Part shown: positions 11,361-20,185 of the stretch, piece after piece
How positions within the stretch are numbered: position 1 is the first letter of the stretch
Layout: each line of letters begins with the position of its first letter
Assembly (NCBI RefSeq): GCF_012927165.1
Contig: NZ_JABBGA010000016.1
Span: forward strand, 57,152 to 121,151
Length of the DNA: 64,000 bases
Reading direction: 5' to 3'
From: Zoogloea dura
GTDB taxonomy: Bacteria > Pseudomonadota > Gammaproteobacteria > Burkholderiales > Rhodocyclaceae
Position numbers and translations under genes: made by a program
The notes under the pieces: generated by a model
Databases searched by the model: none
What the model saw: only the letters and a program-made list of their open reading frames with translations
Told to the model about the DNA's origin: nothing

Positions 11361-12716
11361 ATGAAGAGCACAACAATAGCCTGCATGGCCCTGGCCAGCC
11401 TGATCGCGCACGTGCAGCCGGTGTCCGCCGCGGTGTCGGCGGAAGAGGCGGCCCGTCTGAAGACCACCCTGACCCCCCTCGGCGGCGACAAGGCCGGCAA
11501 CAAGGACGGCAGCATCCCGGCGTGGACCGGTGGCCACACCGCCAAGCCGGGCGGCCCGCGCGTCGGCGACATCCCGGTGAGCCTGTTCCCGGGCGAGAAG
11601 CCGCTGCTGCAGATTTCATCCGCGAACATCGCCCAGCATGCCGACAAGCTGTCCGAGGGCACGGTGGCCTTGCTGAAGAAGTATCCCGACAGCTTCCGGG
11701 TCAATGTCTTCCCTACCCATCGCAGCGCGGTGGCGCCCCAGTATGTGTATGACAACACCTTCCGGAACGCCACCAGCTGCAGGACGGAGGAGGGCGGCCT
11801 GTCGGTGGACGGCTGCTTCGGCGGGATCCCGTTCCCGATCCCGAAGAGCGGCATCGAGGTGATCTGGAACTACATCCTGCGCATCGAACCGGAATCGGTG
11901 GAGTTCGGCTCGAAGAACATCGTCGGCACCTCCAACGGGGCGCACACGGTGGCCACCCGGACCGACAGCTTCTTCCAGCACCCCTACTACTACAAGGAGG
12001 GGAGCGCCAAGGGCTGGTCCGGCGAGTACTTCATCCAGCGCTTCAACACCACCGCGCCGCCGTTCAAGGCCGGGGAGTCGCTGGTCCTGCGCGACAGCAT
12101 CAACGCCAAGGCGCCGCGCCAGGCCTGGCAGTACCTGCTGGGGCAGCGGCGGGTCCGGCGGGCGCCGACGGTGGCCTACGACACGCCCGACTTCGTGTCG
12201 TCGGGGGCCAACTACTTCGACGAGGTGATGGGCTACATGGGCCACCCCGACCGCTTCGACTGGAAGCTGGTGGGCAAGCGCGAGATGTATATCCCCTACA
12301 ACAACAACGAGCTGGTCACCGCCAAGGAATCCGAGGCCTTCGACAAGTTCCACCTCAATTCCTCCCGGCTGCGCTGGGAGCTGCACCGGGTGTGGGAGGT
12401 GGAGGCGACGGTGGTGTCCGGCAAGCGGCATGCGGTGCCCAAGCGCAAGTACTACTTCGACGAGGACACCTGGCTGCTGGTGCTGGTGGATGGCTATGAC
12501 GCCGAGGGCAAGCTGTGGCGCACGTCCGTCGTGCCGACCTTCTTCGTGCCGGCGGTACCGGCGGTGCTGGCCAAGCCGGTGACCATCCACAACCTGCAGG
12601 CCGGCACCATGAGCACCGTCCAGGGCCTGTTCCAGGACGAGCTGTACCGGGTGGTGCCGCGCAAGAACGAGTCCTTCTTCACCGGCGACGCCGCCGCGGC
12701 CGACGCCGACCGCTGA
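11361..12716 (+). CDS. DUF1329 family periplasmic protein
   Basis: This 451-residue protein has a signal peptide (MKSTTIACMALASLIAHVQP...VSA) and the typical DUF1329 opening EEAARLKTTLTPLGGDKAGNKDGSIPAWTGG. The family is predicted to have a LolA/LolB-like fold and to handle lipids or hydrophobic ligands in the periplasm. It starts 32 bases after the DUF1302 stop with a GAGGAA ribosome binding site, and it is the last gene of the operon, followed by a strong terminator. Confidence 0.85.
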   Translation: MKSTTIACMALASLIAHVQPVSAAVSAEEAARLKTTLTPLGGDKAGNKDGSIPAWTGGHTAKPGGPRVGDIPVSLFPGEKPLLQISSANIAQHADKLSEGTVALLKKYPDSFRVNVFPTHRSAVAPQYVYDNTFRNATSCRTEEGGLSVDGCFGGIPFPIPKSGIEVIWNYILRIEPESVEFGSKNIVGTSNGAHTVATRTDSFFQHPYYYKEGSAKGWSGEYFIQRFNTTAPPFKAGESLVLRDSINAKAPRQAWQYLLGQRRVRRAPTVAYDTPDFVSSGANYFDEVMGYMGHPDRFDWKLVGKREMYIPYNNNELVTAKESEAFDKFHLNSSRLRWELHRVWEVEATVVSGKRHAVPKRKYYFDEDTWLLVLVDGYDAEGKLWRTSVVPTFFVPAVPAVLAKPVTIHNLQAGTMSTVQGLFQDELYRVVPRKNESFFTGDAAAADADR

Positions 12717-12803
12717 TCCGTCCCCGAAGGCCGGTGCCCCGCGTCGCCGGCCTTCTCCAACCGCCCGGCGAACGCAACTTCCTCCCCGCCGGTCGGTGTT
12801 TGT

Positions 12804-12837
12804 CCCCATCGCATGTTCCCGTGCGATGGGGTTTTTT
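12804..12837 (+). terminator. Strong Rho-independent terminator
   Basis: A perfect 10-bp stem CCCCATCGCA/TGCGATGGGG (12804-12813 with 12822-12831) with an 8-base loop is followed by six T. It ends the Rieske/DUF1302/DUF1329 operon. Confidence 0.9.
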
Positions 12838-12871
12838 CATGGGGGCCGGGCTGCGCCGGAGGGCCCTGCGA

Positions 12872-14368
12872 TCAGTTCCTGAGCGCCCTGGCGAGCGCGA
12901 GGGCTGCCGTCTCGATCTCCTGTCCCGTCAGGCAGGCGTAGCCCAGCAACCAGCCGGGCTGCTTGTCTTCCCCCAGGTACAGCCGGCTCAAGCCGGGCAG
13001 ATGCACGCCGACGCCCGCCGCCTGCCGGATGGTCTTCGCTTCGGACCAGCCCGGCTTCAGGAAGCACGGGATCTGCATTCCACCCGGCGGCCGCAGGGGG
13101 GTGACGATCCCGCCGAGGCAGGTGTCGAGGGCGTCGAGCATGAGGGCCTGGCGCGCCGCGTAGAGCTTGCGCATGGCGCGGACATGGGCGTTGTAATGGC
13201 CGTCACCCATGAAGCGCGCCAGGGTGAGCTGGAGCGTTTGCGGGGTATGCCCGTCGAGGATGCTTCTGGCGCGGGTGAAGGCGTCGACGAGTTGCGGCGG
13301 GAGCGCCATGTATCCCAGGCGCAGGCCAGGGTAGAGGGTCTTGCCGAAGGTGCCGACGTAGAGTGTTCTTTGATGCCTGTCCAGGCCCTGGACGCAGGCG
13401 GTGGGCAGGCCGTCGTAGTGAAACTCGCTGTCGTAGTCGTCCTCGATGATCCAGCTGCCGGTCCGGGCTGCCCAGTTGATCAGGTCGAGCCTGCGCTCCA
13501 GTGACAGGGTGACCCCGGTGGGGTACTGGTGGGACGGCGTCACATAGACGCAGCTGGCACCGCTGCGATCCGCCCACAGCTGGTCCGTCAGGATGCCCTT
13601 CGTATCCACCCCGATGGGGACGACCCTGGCCTCGGCGGATTCGAATGCCTTCTTCGCTCCGAAGTAGCCCGGGTTCTCCATCAGGATCGGCTTGCCGGCA
13701 TCCACCAGCAGCTGGGCGCACAGGAACAAGGCCTGCCGGGTGCTGCTGAGCACCAGGATCTGCCCGGGCGAGACCTTGGCCCCCCGCTCGAGATTCAGGT
13801 AGGTGGCGATTTCCTGGCGCAGCGGTTCGGCGCCTTGCGGATCACCGTGCAGGAGCACCTGGCCGCGGTGGTCCTTGAGCACCTGACGCTGCAGGCGCTC
13901 CCACACATCGGTGGGAAATGTGCGGGTCTCGGGCAGGCCCGTGGCGAAGGCCTTGATGACCGTCTGGTCGGACACCCCGCCACTGTCGAGAATGGCCCGG
14001 CCGCGCCGGCTCAGGCCGCTGGCGGGCCCGCCAGCCTCGCGCTTCGGGAGCCGGGCCCTGGGGCGTCGCAGCCCGGCTCCGCGCAGCTCGGCGCCCATCG
14101 TCTCCGGTACGTAGCTGCCGGAGCCTTTGCGCCGGATCAGGAAGCCATCGCGCTGCAGTTGCACGTAGGCGTTCTCGACGGTGTCGCGGGCCACGCCCAG
14201 CGATGTGGCCAGGCTGCGGGTGGCGGGGAGCCTCACGCCAGGCGGCAGGGCGCCGTCGAGGATCAGGGCGCGCAGGGCGCGCTGGATGCGCTGGTGCAGG
14301 TCCAGGCGCTGGAGGTCGGCGTCGTTCAGGCGCATCTTCAGCGTGTCGAGTTCAAGCGCGGTCTTCAT
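12872..14368 (-). CDS. MocR/PdxR-family regulator (GntR HTH plus aminotransferase-like domain)
   Basis: This 498-residue protein joins an N-terminal GntR-type winged helix (about 20-90, ending LIRRKGSGSYVPET) to a fold-type-I aminotransferase domain. The PLP lysine lies in GTFGKTLYPGLRLGY (about K343), and DDYDSEF is the usual aspartate motif. Such proteins act as PLP- or amino-compound-responsive regulators. It is divergent from benE, with direct repeats in the shared 144-bp gap, so benE may be a target. No pdxST genes are nearby, so a role in vitamin B6 control is not supported here. Confidence 0.88.
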   Translation of the reverse strand: MKTALELDTLKMRLNDADLQRLDLHQRIQRALRALILDGALPPGVRLPATRSLATSLGVARDTVENAYVQLQRDGFLIRRKGSGSYVPETMGAELRGAGLRRPRARLPKREAGGPASGLSRRGRAILDSGGVSDQTVIKAFATGLPETRTFPTDVWERLQRQVLKDHRGQVLLHGDPQGAEPLRQEIATYLNLERGAKVSPGQILVLSSTRQALFLCAQLLVDAGKPILMENPGYFGAKKAFESAEARVVPIGVDTKGILTDQLWADRSGASCVYVTPSHQYPTGVTLSLERRLDLINWAARTGSWIIEDDYDSEFHYDGLPTACVQGLDRHQRTLYVGTFGKTLYPGLRLGYMALPPQLVDAFTRARSILDGHTPQTLQLTLARFMGDGHYNAHVRAMRKLYAARQALMLDALDTCLGGIVTPLRPPGGMQIPCFLKPGWSEAKTIRQAAGVGVHLPGLSRLYLGEDKQPGWLLGYACLTGQEIETAALALARALRN

Positions 14369-14421
14369 GGGGTCTGCTCATCCCTGGTCATGGCGGGGAT
14401 GATAAGTGGTCTGCTTGGTGT

Positions 14422-14448
14422 TCGTGAAGTGCCATATCGTGACAGTCC
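14422..14448. promoter_or_regulatory. Direct repeat, possible MocR operator
   Basis: TCGTGAAGTGCC (14422-14433) and TCGTGACAGTCC (14437-14448) start 15 bases apart in the gap between the MocR gene and benE. MocR proteins commonly bind spaced direct repeats. Confidence 0.4.
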
Positions 14449-14512
14449 AGTCCGGCGGTATAAAAGTGCCTTCGACATCCGTGCATCGCACTTCACAGGG
14501 AAGCCTCAAGCC

Positions 14513-15784
14513 ATGTCCTCTTCAAGCGCTCCGCCAGCCATCCGGTTTCGCGACCTGGTCCACCCGGTTGTGGCCGGCCTCATCTCGGTGATCGTCAACT
14601 ACGGCGGCACCTTCATCCTGGTCTTCCAGGCCGCGAGGGTGGCGGGCCTCGATCCGGCGCTGACGGCCTCATGGGTGTGGTCGATCTCGATCGGGGTGGG
14701 GGTGACGGGGCTGATGCTCAGCTGGATGGCGCGTGAGCCGATCATCACGGCGTGGTCCACGCCGGCGGCGGCCTTCCTGGTCACGGCGCTGGCCACCACG
14801 TCCTACGCCGAGGCGGTGGGGGCATACATGATCTCGGCGGCCGCCTTTGTGGTGCTGGGCCTGTCGGGCTGCTTCGAGCGGCTCATCCGCCTGATTCCCC
14901 CGGGCGTGGCCGCCGGGCTGCTGGCCGGCATCCTGTTGCAGTTCGGCATCGGCGCCTTCGGCGGGGTGAGCATCGACCCCTTGCTGGCGGGGCTGCTGGT
15001 CGTCGCCTACGCTGTGCTCAAGCGCTTCAGCGCACGCTATGCGGTGGTGGGTATCCTGGTGCTGGGGCTGGCCTTCCTGCTTGTGCAGGGGCGCGTGGAC
15101 CTGTCGGGACTGCAACTGCAGCTTGCCGCGCCGGTGCTCACCGTGCCGGTGTTCTCGCTGAACGCCCTGCTCAGCGTGGCCTTGCCGCTGTTCCTGATCA
15201 CCCTGACCGGCCAATACATGCCCGGCATGCTGGTGCTGCGCAATGACGGCTTCAGGACCAGCGCCAACCCGATCCTGACCATCACCGGGCTGGGCTCCCT
15301 GCTGATGGCGCCCTTCGGCTCCCACGCGTTCAACATCGCCGCGATCACGGCGGCCATCTGTACCGGCAGAGAGGCCCACGAGGATGCCTCCAAGCGCTGG
15401 GTGGCGGGTATCGCTGCCGGCCTCTCCTACATCCTCGTCGGCGTTTTCGGCGTGACGCTCGCCGCGGTCTTCATGGCCTTCCCGGCGACCTTCATCACCA
15501 CGCTGGCCGGGCTGGCTCTGCTGGGCACGATAGGCGGCAGCCTTGCCAATGCCATGGCGGATCCGAAATCCCGGGAAGCTGCGCTGATCACTTTCCTGGC
15601 CGCTGCTGCCAATATCAAGTTGCTGGGTATCGGTGGAGCCTTCTGGGGGCTCTTGATCGGCCTCGCCGCCTATGCCGTGCTGAATGGCCGTCTGCCGGAG
15701 CGCCGGCCGGCTCACCCGGGACGTGGGGAGACCGTGTCCGGATCTCCTCCCGTAGAGGCGGTCGGGGCGACGCCGGGCCCATGA
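14513..15784 (+). CDS. benE: BenE-type benzoate/H+ symporter family protein
   Basis: This 423-residue inner-membrane protein has about 11-12 hydrophobic helices. It begins FRDLVHPVVAGLISVIVNYGGTFILVFQAA and contains GLMLSWMAREPIITAWSTPAAA and ITAAICTGREAHEDASKRW, segments characteristic of BenE. Related carriers import benzoate with protons. The frame opens far upstream at 13529, but ATG at 14513 with GGGAAG before it gives the family-typical N-terminus. No benzoate dioxygenase is present nearby, so the physiological substrate is uncertain. Confidence 0.9.
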   Translation: MSSSSAPPAIRFRDLVHPVVAGLISVIVNYGGTFILVFQAARVAGLDPALTASWVWSISIGVGVTGLMLSWMAREPIITAWSTPAAAFLVTALATTSYAEAVGAYMISAAAFVVLGLSGCFERLIRLIPPGVAAGLLAGILLQFGIGAFGGVSIDPLLAGLLVVAYAVLKRFSARYAVVGILVLGLAFLLVQGRVDLSGLQLQLAAPVLTVPVFSLNALLSVALPLFLITLTGQYMPGMLVLRNDGFRTSANPILTITGLGSLLMAPFGSHAFNIAAITAAICTGREAHEDASKRWVAGIAAGLSYILVGVFGVTLAAVFMAFPATFITTLAGLALLGTIGGSLANAMADPKSREAALITFLAAAANIKLLGIGGAFWGLLIGLAAYAVLNGRLPERRPAHPGRGETVSGSPPVEAVGATPGP

Positions 15785-15842
15785 AAAATACCCCCACGCT
15801 CCCCGCTGCGCGGCTCGCTGCCCCCCGCGGGGGCGTTTTTCA
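15781..15842. terminator. Large hairpin terminator, likely bidirectional
   Basis: The outer 15 bases on each side (15781-15795 and 15828-15842) pair at 13 of 15 positions. The hairpin runs from ATGAAAAA to TTTTTCAT around a GC-rich core, so A-tract and T-tract flank both sides. It overlaps the benE stop codon. Confidence 0.75.
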
Positions 15843-15973
15843 TCTTGGGACGGCCCAGCGATGAAAAAACATCGAGGGGTGGCCCAAGATCTGCCCACCG
15901 GGGTCGTTACAAGGGACTGGAGCGATGTCGGCGGCCCTCGCCGAGCATCTCCCTGCAAGTTCGAGGCCCCGGG

Positions 15974-18244
15974 ATGGATGTCACCGCAACGTCGAAGCCT
16001 GCAAGAGCGTCCAGCCTCGTTCTGGCCGTTGTGTTCTTCAACGCGCTGGTCTTCCTGCTGGCCGGGGAGGCTCTGTATTACAGCCAGCGCCAGTACGAAC
16101 AGCAGGCCACCCAGGCGGTCCAGAATCTGGCGCAGTCCCTCGAGGCCAGCGTCAGCGGGATCTTCGACAAGGTGGACCTGGCCGTCCATGCGGTGGCCCG
16201 GGAGGCCGAGCGGCAGCGCGCGGCCGGGCCCGTCCGCAAGGAGGCTGTCGACGCCTACATCGAGGGAGTGCACCGCCTGGTGCCCGAGGTCACCGCCTTG
16301 CGCGTCTCGGATGCGGAAGGCCGGGTGCTGTACGGAACGGACACCGCAGGAAACGAGGTGATCCAGATCGCCGATCGGGATTATTTCCGGGACCTGGTGG
16401 GTGCGCCGGCAGACGCGGCGGTGCTGTCCAGGCCGCTGCTGGGGCGCATCAGCGGCAAGTGGGTGATCGTCCTGGCCCGGCGCGTCAATGGGCCGGATGG
16501 CCGCTTTGCCGGGGTGGCGCTGGGCATCCTGTCCCTCGAATACTTCTCGCGCCTGTTCGCCGCCCTGGATGTGGGTGAGCGCGGCGTGATCTCCATGCGC
16601 GATGCGGATATGGCGCTGATCGTGCGCATCCCCGAGCACGAGGGGATAGGCCGCTCGGTGGGCAACCGGGTGGTCTCGAAGCAGACCCGCGACAATATCC
16701 AGGCGAACCCGCGGGCCGGCACCTACGAGACCGTGGTGACCCTGGACAGCATTCGCCGCCGCATGGCGTACCGCAAGGTATCCGGGCATGCCCTCTACCT
16801 CTTCGTCGGGCAGGCCGCCTCCGATTACCTGGAGCCGTGGCGCAAGGAGGCCGTGGTGATCGTCTCGCTGGCCCTGATGTTCACCCTGCTGACCTTCTTT
16901 TCGGCGGTGATGGTGTGGCGTCGCCGCCAGGCCGAGTCTGCCGTCCGCGAGGCCCTGCTGCGGCGCCAGGACCGGCTGGAGTCGCTGGTCGAGGAGCGCA
17001 CCCGCGACCTGACCGCCGCCAAGGAGGTGGCCGAGGCCGCCAGCCGGGCCAAGAGCAGCTTCCTGGCCAACATGAGTCACGAGCTGCGGACGCCGATCAG
17101 CGCCATCATCGGGATGAGCAACCTGGCCCTGCGGGAGGCCGGCGGGAGTCGCTTCAGTACGCAGCTGCTGCGGATCAGCCAGACCTCGCGACATCTCCTC
17201 GGCGTGATCAACGACATCCTCGACCTGTCCAAGATCGAGGCGGAGCGGCTGGTCCTGGAGCACGCGGACTTCCGCCTCGGTGGCGTGCTGGACAGCGTCT
17301 TCGGCCTGCTCGGGCACAAGGCCGAGGAGAAGGGCCTGCAGCTCCTGCGGGAGGTGCCCGAGGTGCTGGCGACGCGCAGCTTCAGGGGCGACGCCATGCG
17401 CCTCGAGCAGGTCCTGCTCAATCTGGTCGGCAACGGGATCAAGTTCACCGATACGGGCCGGGTGGTGGTCCGCATGCGGCTGGAGACGGACTCCGCGGAA
17501 TCGAGCGTGCTGCACTGCGAGGTGGAGGACACCGGCATCGGCATCCACGAGGCGGACCAGGCGCGGTTGTTCAGGCCCTTCGAGCAGGCTGACAGTTCGA
17601 TGACGCGGAAGTACGGCGGAACCGGCCTGGGCCTCGCCATCACCCAGCGGCTGATCGCCCTGATGGGCGGCGCGATCAGCCTGCGCAGCGAGCCGGGCGT
17701 GGGGACGCGTTTTGCGTTCACGGTGGTGCTGCAGCCGGTGGCCGCCCCCGAGGGGCCGGAGGCGGAGCGCCCGCCGCCGAATGCAGGGGCCGAGGACATG
17801 CTGCGGCTGCGCTTCGGCGGCCGGCGCGTGCTGGTGGTGGAGGACGAGCCGGTGAACCGGGAGGTCTCCCGCGACCTGCTGACCCAGGCCGGGCTGCGCG
17901 TCGACGTGGCCGAGGACGGCATGTGTGCCGTCGACAGGGCCCGCGCCGCGCCATACGACCTGATCCTGATGGACATGCAGATGCCCCGCCTCAACGGTAT
18001 CGACGCCACCATCGCCATCCGCGGCCTCGAAGGCTATGCCCGGGTGCCCATCCTGGCGATGACCGCCAACGCCTTTGAGGAGGATCGCCAGGCCTGCCTG
18101 GCGGCCGGCATGAACGACCATATTGCCAAGCCGGTGGAGCCGCCGGTCCTGTTCGACCGGCTCCTGAAATGGCTCACTGAGGCGGGCGCCAGCCCGGGGC
18201 TGCCCTCAGAGCCGCCGGAAGCGGGTTTCGAGGGGCCTGGCTGA
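15974..18244 (+). CDS. Membrane hybrid histidine kinase with receiver domain
   Basis: The protein has about 756 residues. One TM helix is near 12-33 (ASSLVLAVVFFNALVFLLAGE) and is followed by a periplasmic double-PAS/Cache-like sensor. A second TM lies in VVIVSLALMFTLLTFFSAVM, followed by a coiled linker, HisKA with the phospho-acceptor His369 (SHELRTP), HATPase with GTGLGLAIT, and a receiver domain with Asp667 (LMDMQMP). The frame opens at 15845; ATG at 15974 puts TM1 near the N-terminus, although its ribosome binding site is weak. No response regulator or output gene is adjacent. Its end overlaps the convergent heparinase-like gene by 39 bases. Confidence 0.88.
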   Translation: MDVTATSKPARASSLVLAVVFFNALVFLLAGEALYYSQRQYEQQATQAVQNLAQSLEASVSGIFDKVDLAVHAVAREAERQRAAGPVRKEAVDAYIEGVHRLVPEVTALRVSDAEGRVLYGTDTAGNEVIQIADRDYFRDLVGAPADAAVLSRPLLGRISGKWVIVLARRVNGPDGRFAGVALGILSLEYFSRLFAALDVGERGVISMRDADMALIVRIPEHEGIGRSVGNRVVSKQTRDNIQANPRAGTYETVVTLDSIRRRMAYRKVSGHALYLFVGQAASDYLEPWRKEAVVIVSLALMFTLLTFFSAVMVWRRRQAESAVREALLRRQDRLESLVEERTRDLTAAKEVAEAASRAKSSFLANMSHELRTPISAIIGMSNLALREAGGSRFSTQLLRISQTSRHLLGVINDILDLSKIEAERLVLEHADFRLGGVLDSVFGLLGHKAEEKGLQLLREVPEVLATRSFRGDAMRLEQVLLNLVGNGIKFTDTGRVVVRMRLETDSAESSVLHCEVEDTGIGIHEADQARLFRPFEQADSSMTRKYGGTGLGLAITQRLIALMGGAISLRSEPGVGTRFAFTVVLQPVAAPEGPEAERPPPNAGAEDMLRLRFGGRRVLVVEDEPVNREVSRDLLTQAGLRVDVAEDGMCAVDRARAAPYDLILMDMQMPRLNGIDATIAIRGLEGYARVPILAMTANAFEEDRQACLAAGMNDHIAKPVEPPVLFDRLLKWLTEAGASPGLPSEPPEAGFEGPG

Positions 18245-20185
18245 GTCGCCACGGGCCTGCCAGATCACCGTGGTGCTGACGCTGCGCTGATCGTAAGCCC
18301 GCGACACCCAGCCCGCAAAGGGGGCTTCCAAGCCCCGCAGGATGCGGATGTCGCCGTCCGGCGGCAGCGTCATGAGGAGGCGCACCCCATCGTTGCTGAT
18401 CTCCAGTCCACCCTCCACCTGGCGCACCGCGCAGGCTTCGGCAAAGTGCCAGTGCAGGGCGGGGGCCTGCCCGCTGTCGGCCAGCACTTCGTCGCGCACC
18501 TGGAGCAGGCCACCGGCCTTGTCCAGGTGCCAGCCGCGGCGGTGCACCGGCCGGCCGGGCAGGCGGCGATAGCCGTCGTGCTCCGCCACCAGGGTGTCGG
18601 CCTCCGCCGAGGATGAGGACTCGAGCAGCGTGGTCCGGTACTTGCGCACCCACATGAATTTGCCGCCGCTGATGGCCTGATCCTCGCCGGCGAGGCTCAG
18701 TGTGTTGTGCATCGCCGTGCCGCGGAAGCCGTCGCGCCAGCTGCGCGGGCCGTGGTAGGTGCCGGTGCCCGGGTCCACCAGGAATTCCCGGCCGGCCAGC
18801 GAGAGGGTGAAGGACAGGGCGTCGGCATGGCCGTGGGCGGCGATGCCGCCGAGGCCGAGGGGCGCCGCATCGACCACCACGCGGATCTCGTCCGGGGTGT
18901 CGAGGGCTGCGCCGAGCACGTGGATGCCGCCGCCGGGAAAGGCCGTCCGCCGGGTGGCCGGGGCGGCTTCCTGCAGCAAGGTGTCGAAGGCGCCTTGGGC
19001 GGAGGCACCCAGCAGCCAGTGGCTGCGCAGGTCCAGCTGCCCGGCCTTGCGGGCCAGGTCGGCCCGCCGGAACAGCACCGCGCCGGTTGCGAGCTGGCTG
19101 CGGAAAGGGCAGCCCGCGGCGCCCAGCGACAGCCCGGAGGCGAGCCCGTCGTCGGCGTCGCCGAACATCGGCACATGGCCGCCCACATCCATGATGCCGG
19201 CCACGTACTCGAGCATGGCTTCCATGCGCTGATCGAAGGCGGGCGTGAAGTCCCGCCCGGCGGCCCGCGCGGCCAGGCGGGCGAAGAGCAGGAAGTCCCA
19301 GACGAATTGCTGGTAGGAGGTGGCCTGTTCCAGGTTGACGCCGTCAACGGAGTTCTGGCGCAGGATCTCCCGCTCCAGGCCGCGCCGCGCTGCGGCTTCC
19401 CAGGCGGCGGCCTCGGGCCAGCACGGCCAGGTGATGCTGGCCACGAACAGGCCGGCCAGCTCGCCGATCAGGTGATTGTTGGCCGACGAATGCAGGGACC
19501 GATGGCTGCGGATGAAGCCGGCGTGGCGCCAGACGCTGTCGAGCCAGCGGCGGCGCAGCATGTCGCCGGCCGGGCCGGCGAACAGCGGGGAGTCCGCGCC
19601 GCCGATGATCTGCCACACGGTGGCCCAGTTGATCAGGCGGATGCCGGCCTCGAGGGCGCTGGCCCAGTTGGGGCCCAGCGGATAGGGGCATTGGGCGAAC
19701 CAGCTGTCCAGCAGGGCGCCGATGGCGTCCAGGTAGGCACGCTCTCCGGTGGCCCGCCAGGCCTGGGCCAGGAGCACCAGCTCCAGGTGGCGGTTGGGTT
19801 CCCACAGGTACTTGATGTCGCCGCTGGCCGAGGTGTCGCGGAAGGCCATGGTCTTGCCGAAGACCATCGGCAGCAGGGCGCCGTTGTCCGGGTTGCGGTT
19901 CCATTCCGGCGGGAAGCCCAGTTCCAGCGGGCCGCGGGCGAAGATCCGCCAGACCCCGCTAAGGACTTCGTCGGCCCGTGCCACCACGGCGGCCGGGTAG
20001 TCGACGGAGGCCTCCGGCAGCCAGGCAGGGCCGCGCGCGGCGGCATCGGCGGGGGGCACCGGCGACGGCTCGCGGCGGCGCTCCAGGGCGTGGCTGGCGG
20101 TATTGGCGGTGCGCCCGACAATCTCGGCGAGGCTCATGCAGCGCAGGCGGTTCCAGTACCAGCCGACCCGGGTCAGACCTGCCAT
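18206..20185 (-). CDS. Heparinase II/III-like polysaccharide lyase family protein
   Basis: The protein has 659 residues. The N-terminal half is an alpha/alpha toroid-like region with SHRSLHSSANNHLIGELAG. The C-terminal beta-rich half has HGHADALSFTLSLAGREFLVDPGTGTYHG and the conserved FRGTAMHNTLSLAGEDQA, both typical of heparinase II/III proteins. No signal peptide is evident. It is the last gene of the exopolysaccharide operon, and its start overlaps the upstream CapK-like gene by 13 bases. Such proteins in biosynthetic clusters may trim or release polymer; that role is inferred. Confidence 0.85.
   Translation of the reverse strand: MAGLTRVGWYWNRLRCMSLAEIVGRTANTASHALERRREPSPVPPADAAARGPAWLPEASVDYPAAVVARADEVLSGVWRIFARGPLELGFPPEWNRNPDNGALLPMVFGKTMAFRDTSASGDIKYLWEPNRHLELVLLAQAWRATGERAYLDAIGALLDSWFAQCPYPLGPNWASALEAGIRLINWATVWQIIGGADSPLFAGPAGDMLRRRWLDSVWRHAGFIRSHRSLHSSANNHLIGELAGLFVASITWPCWPEAAAWEAAARRGLEREILRQNSVDGVNLEQATSYQQFVWDFLLFARLAARAAGRDFTPAFDQRMEAMLEYVAGIMDVGGHVPMFGDADDGLASGLSLGAAGCPFRSQLATGAVLFRRADLARKAGQLDLRSHWLLGASAQGAFDTLLQEAAPATRRTAFPGGGIHVLGAALDTPDEIRVVVDAAPLGLGGIAAHGHADALSFTLSLAGREFLVDPGTGTYHGPRSWRDGFRGTAMHNTLSLAGEDQAISGGKFMWVRKYRTTLLESSSSAEADTLVAEHDGYRRLPGRPVHRRGWHLDKAGGLLQVRDEVLADSGQAPALHWHFAEACAVRQVEGGLEISNDGVRLLMTLPPDGDIRILRGLEAPFAGWVSRAYDQRSVSTTVIWQARGDSARPLETRFRRL

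Noticed and set aside
9424..11619. 731-residue open frame antisense to the DUF1302 gene
   Set aside because: Shadow of the real gene; no recognisable domain and no ribosome binding site.
12872..14368. Calling the MocR protein PdxR, the regulator of vitamin B6 synthesis
   Set aside because: No pdxS, pdxT or pdxK gene is nearby; the neighbour is benE.
14669..18121. 1150-residue open frame on the minus strand across benE and the histidine kinase
   Set aside because: It is antisense to two clear genes; the sequence is low-complexity and His/Gln/Gly/Arg-rich, as expected from GC-skewed codon shadows.
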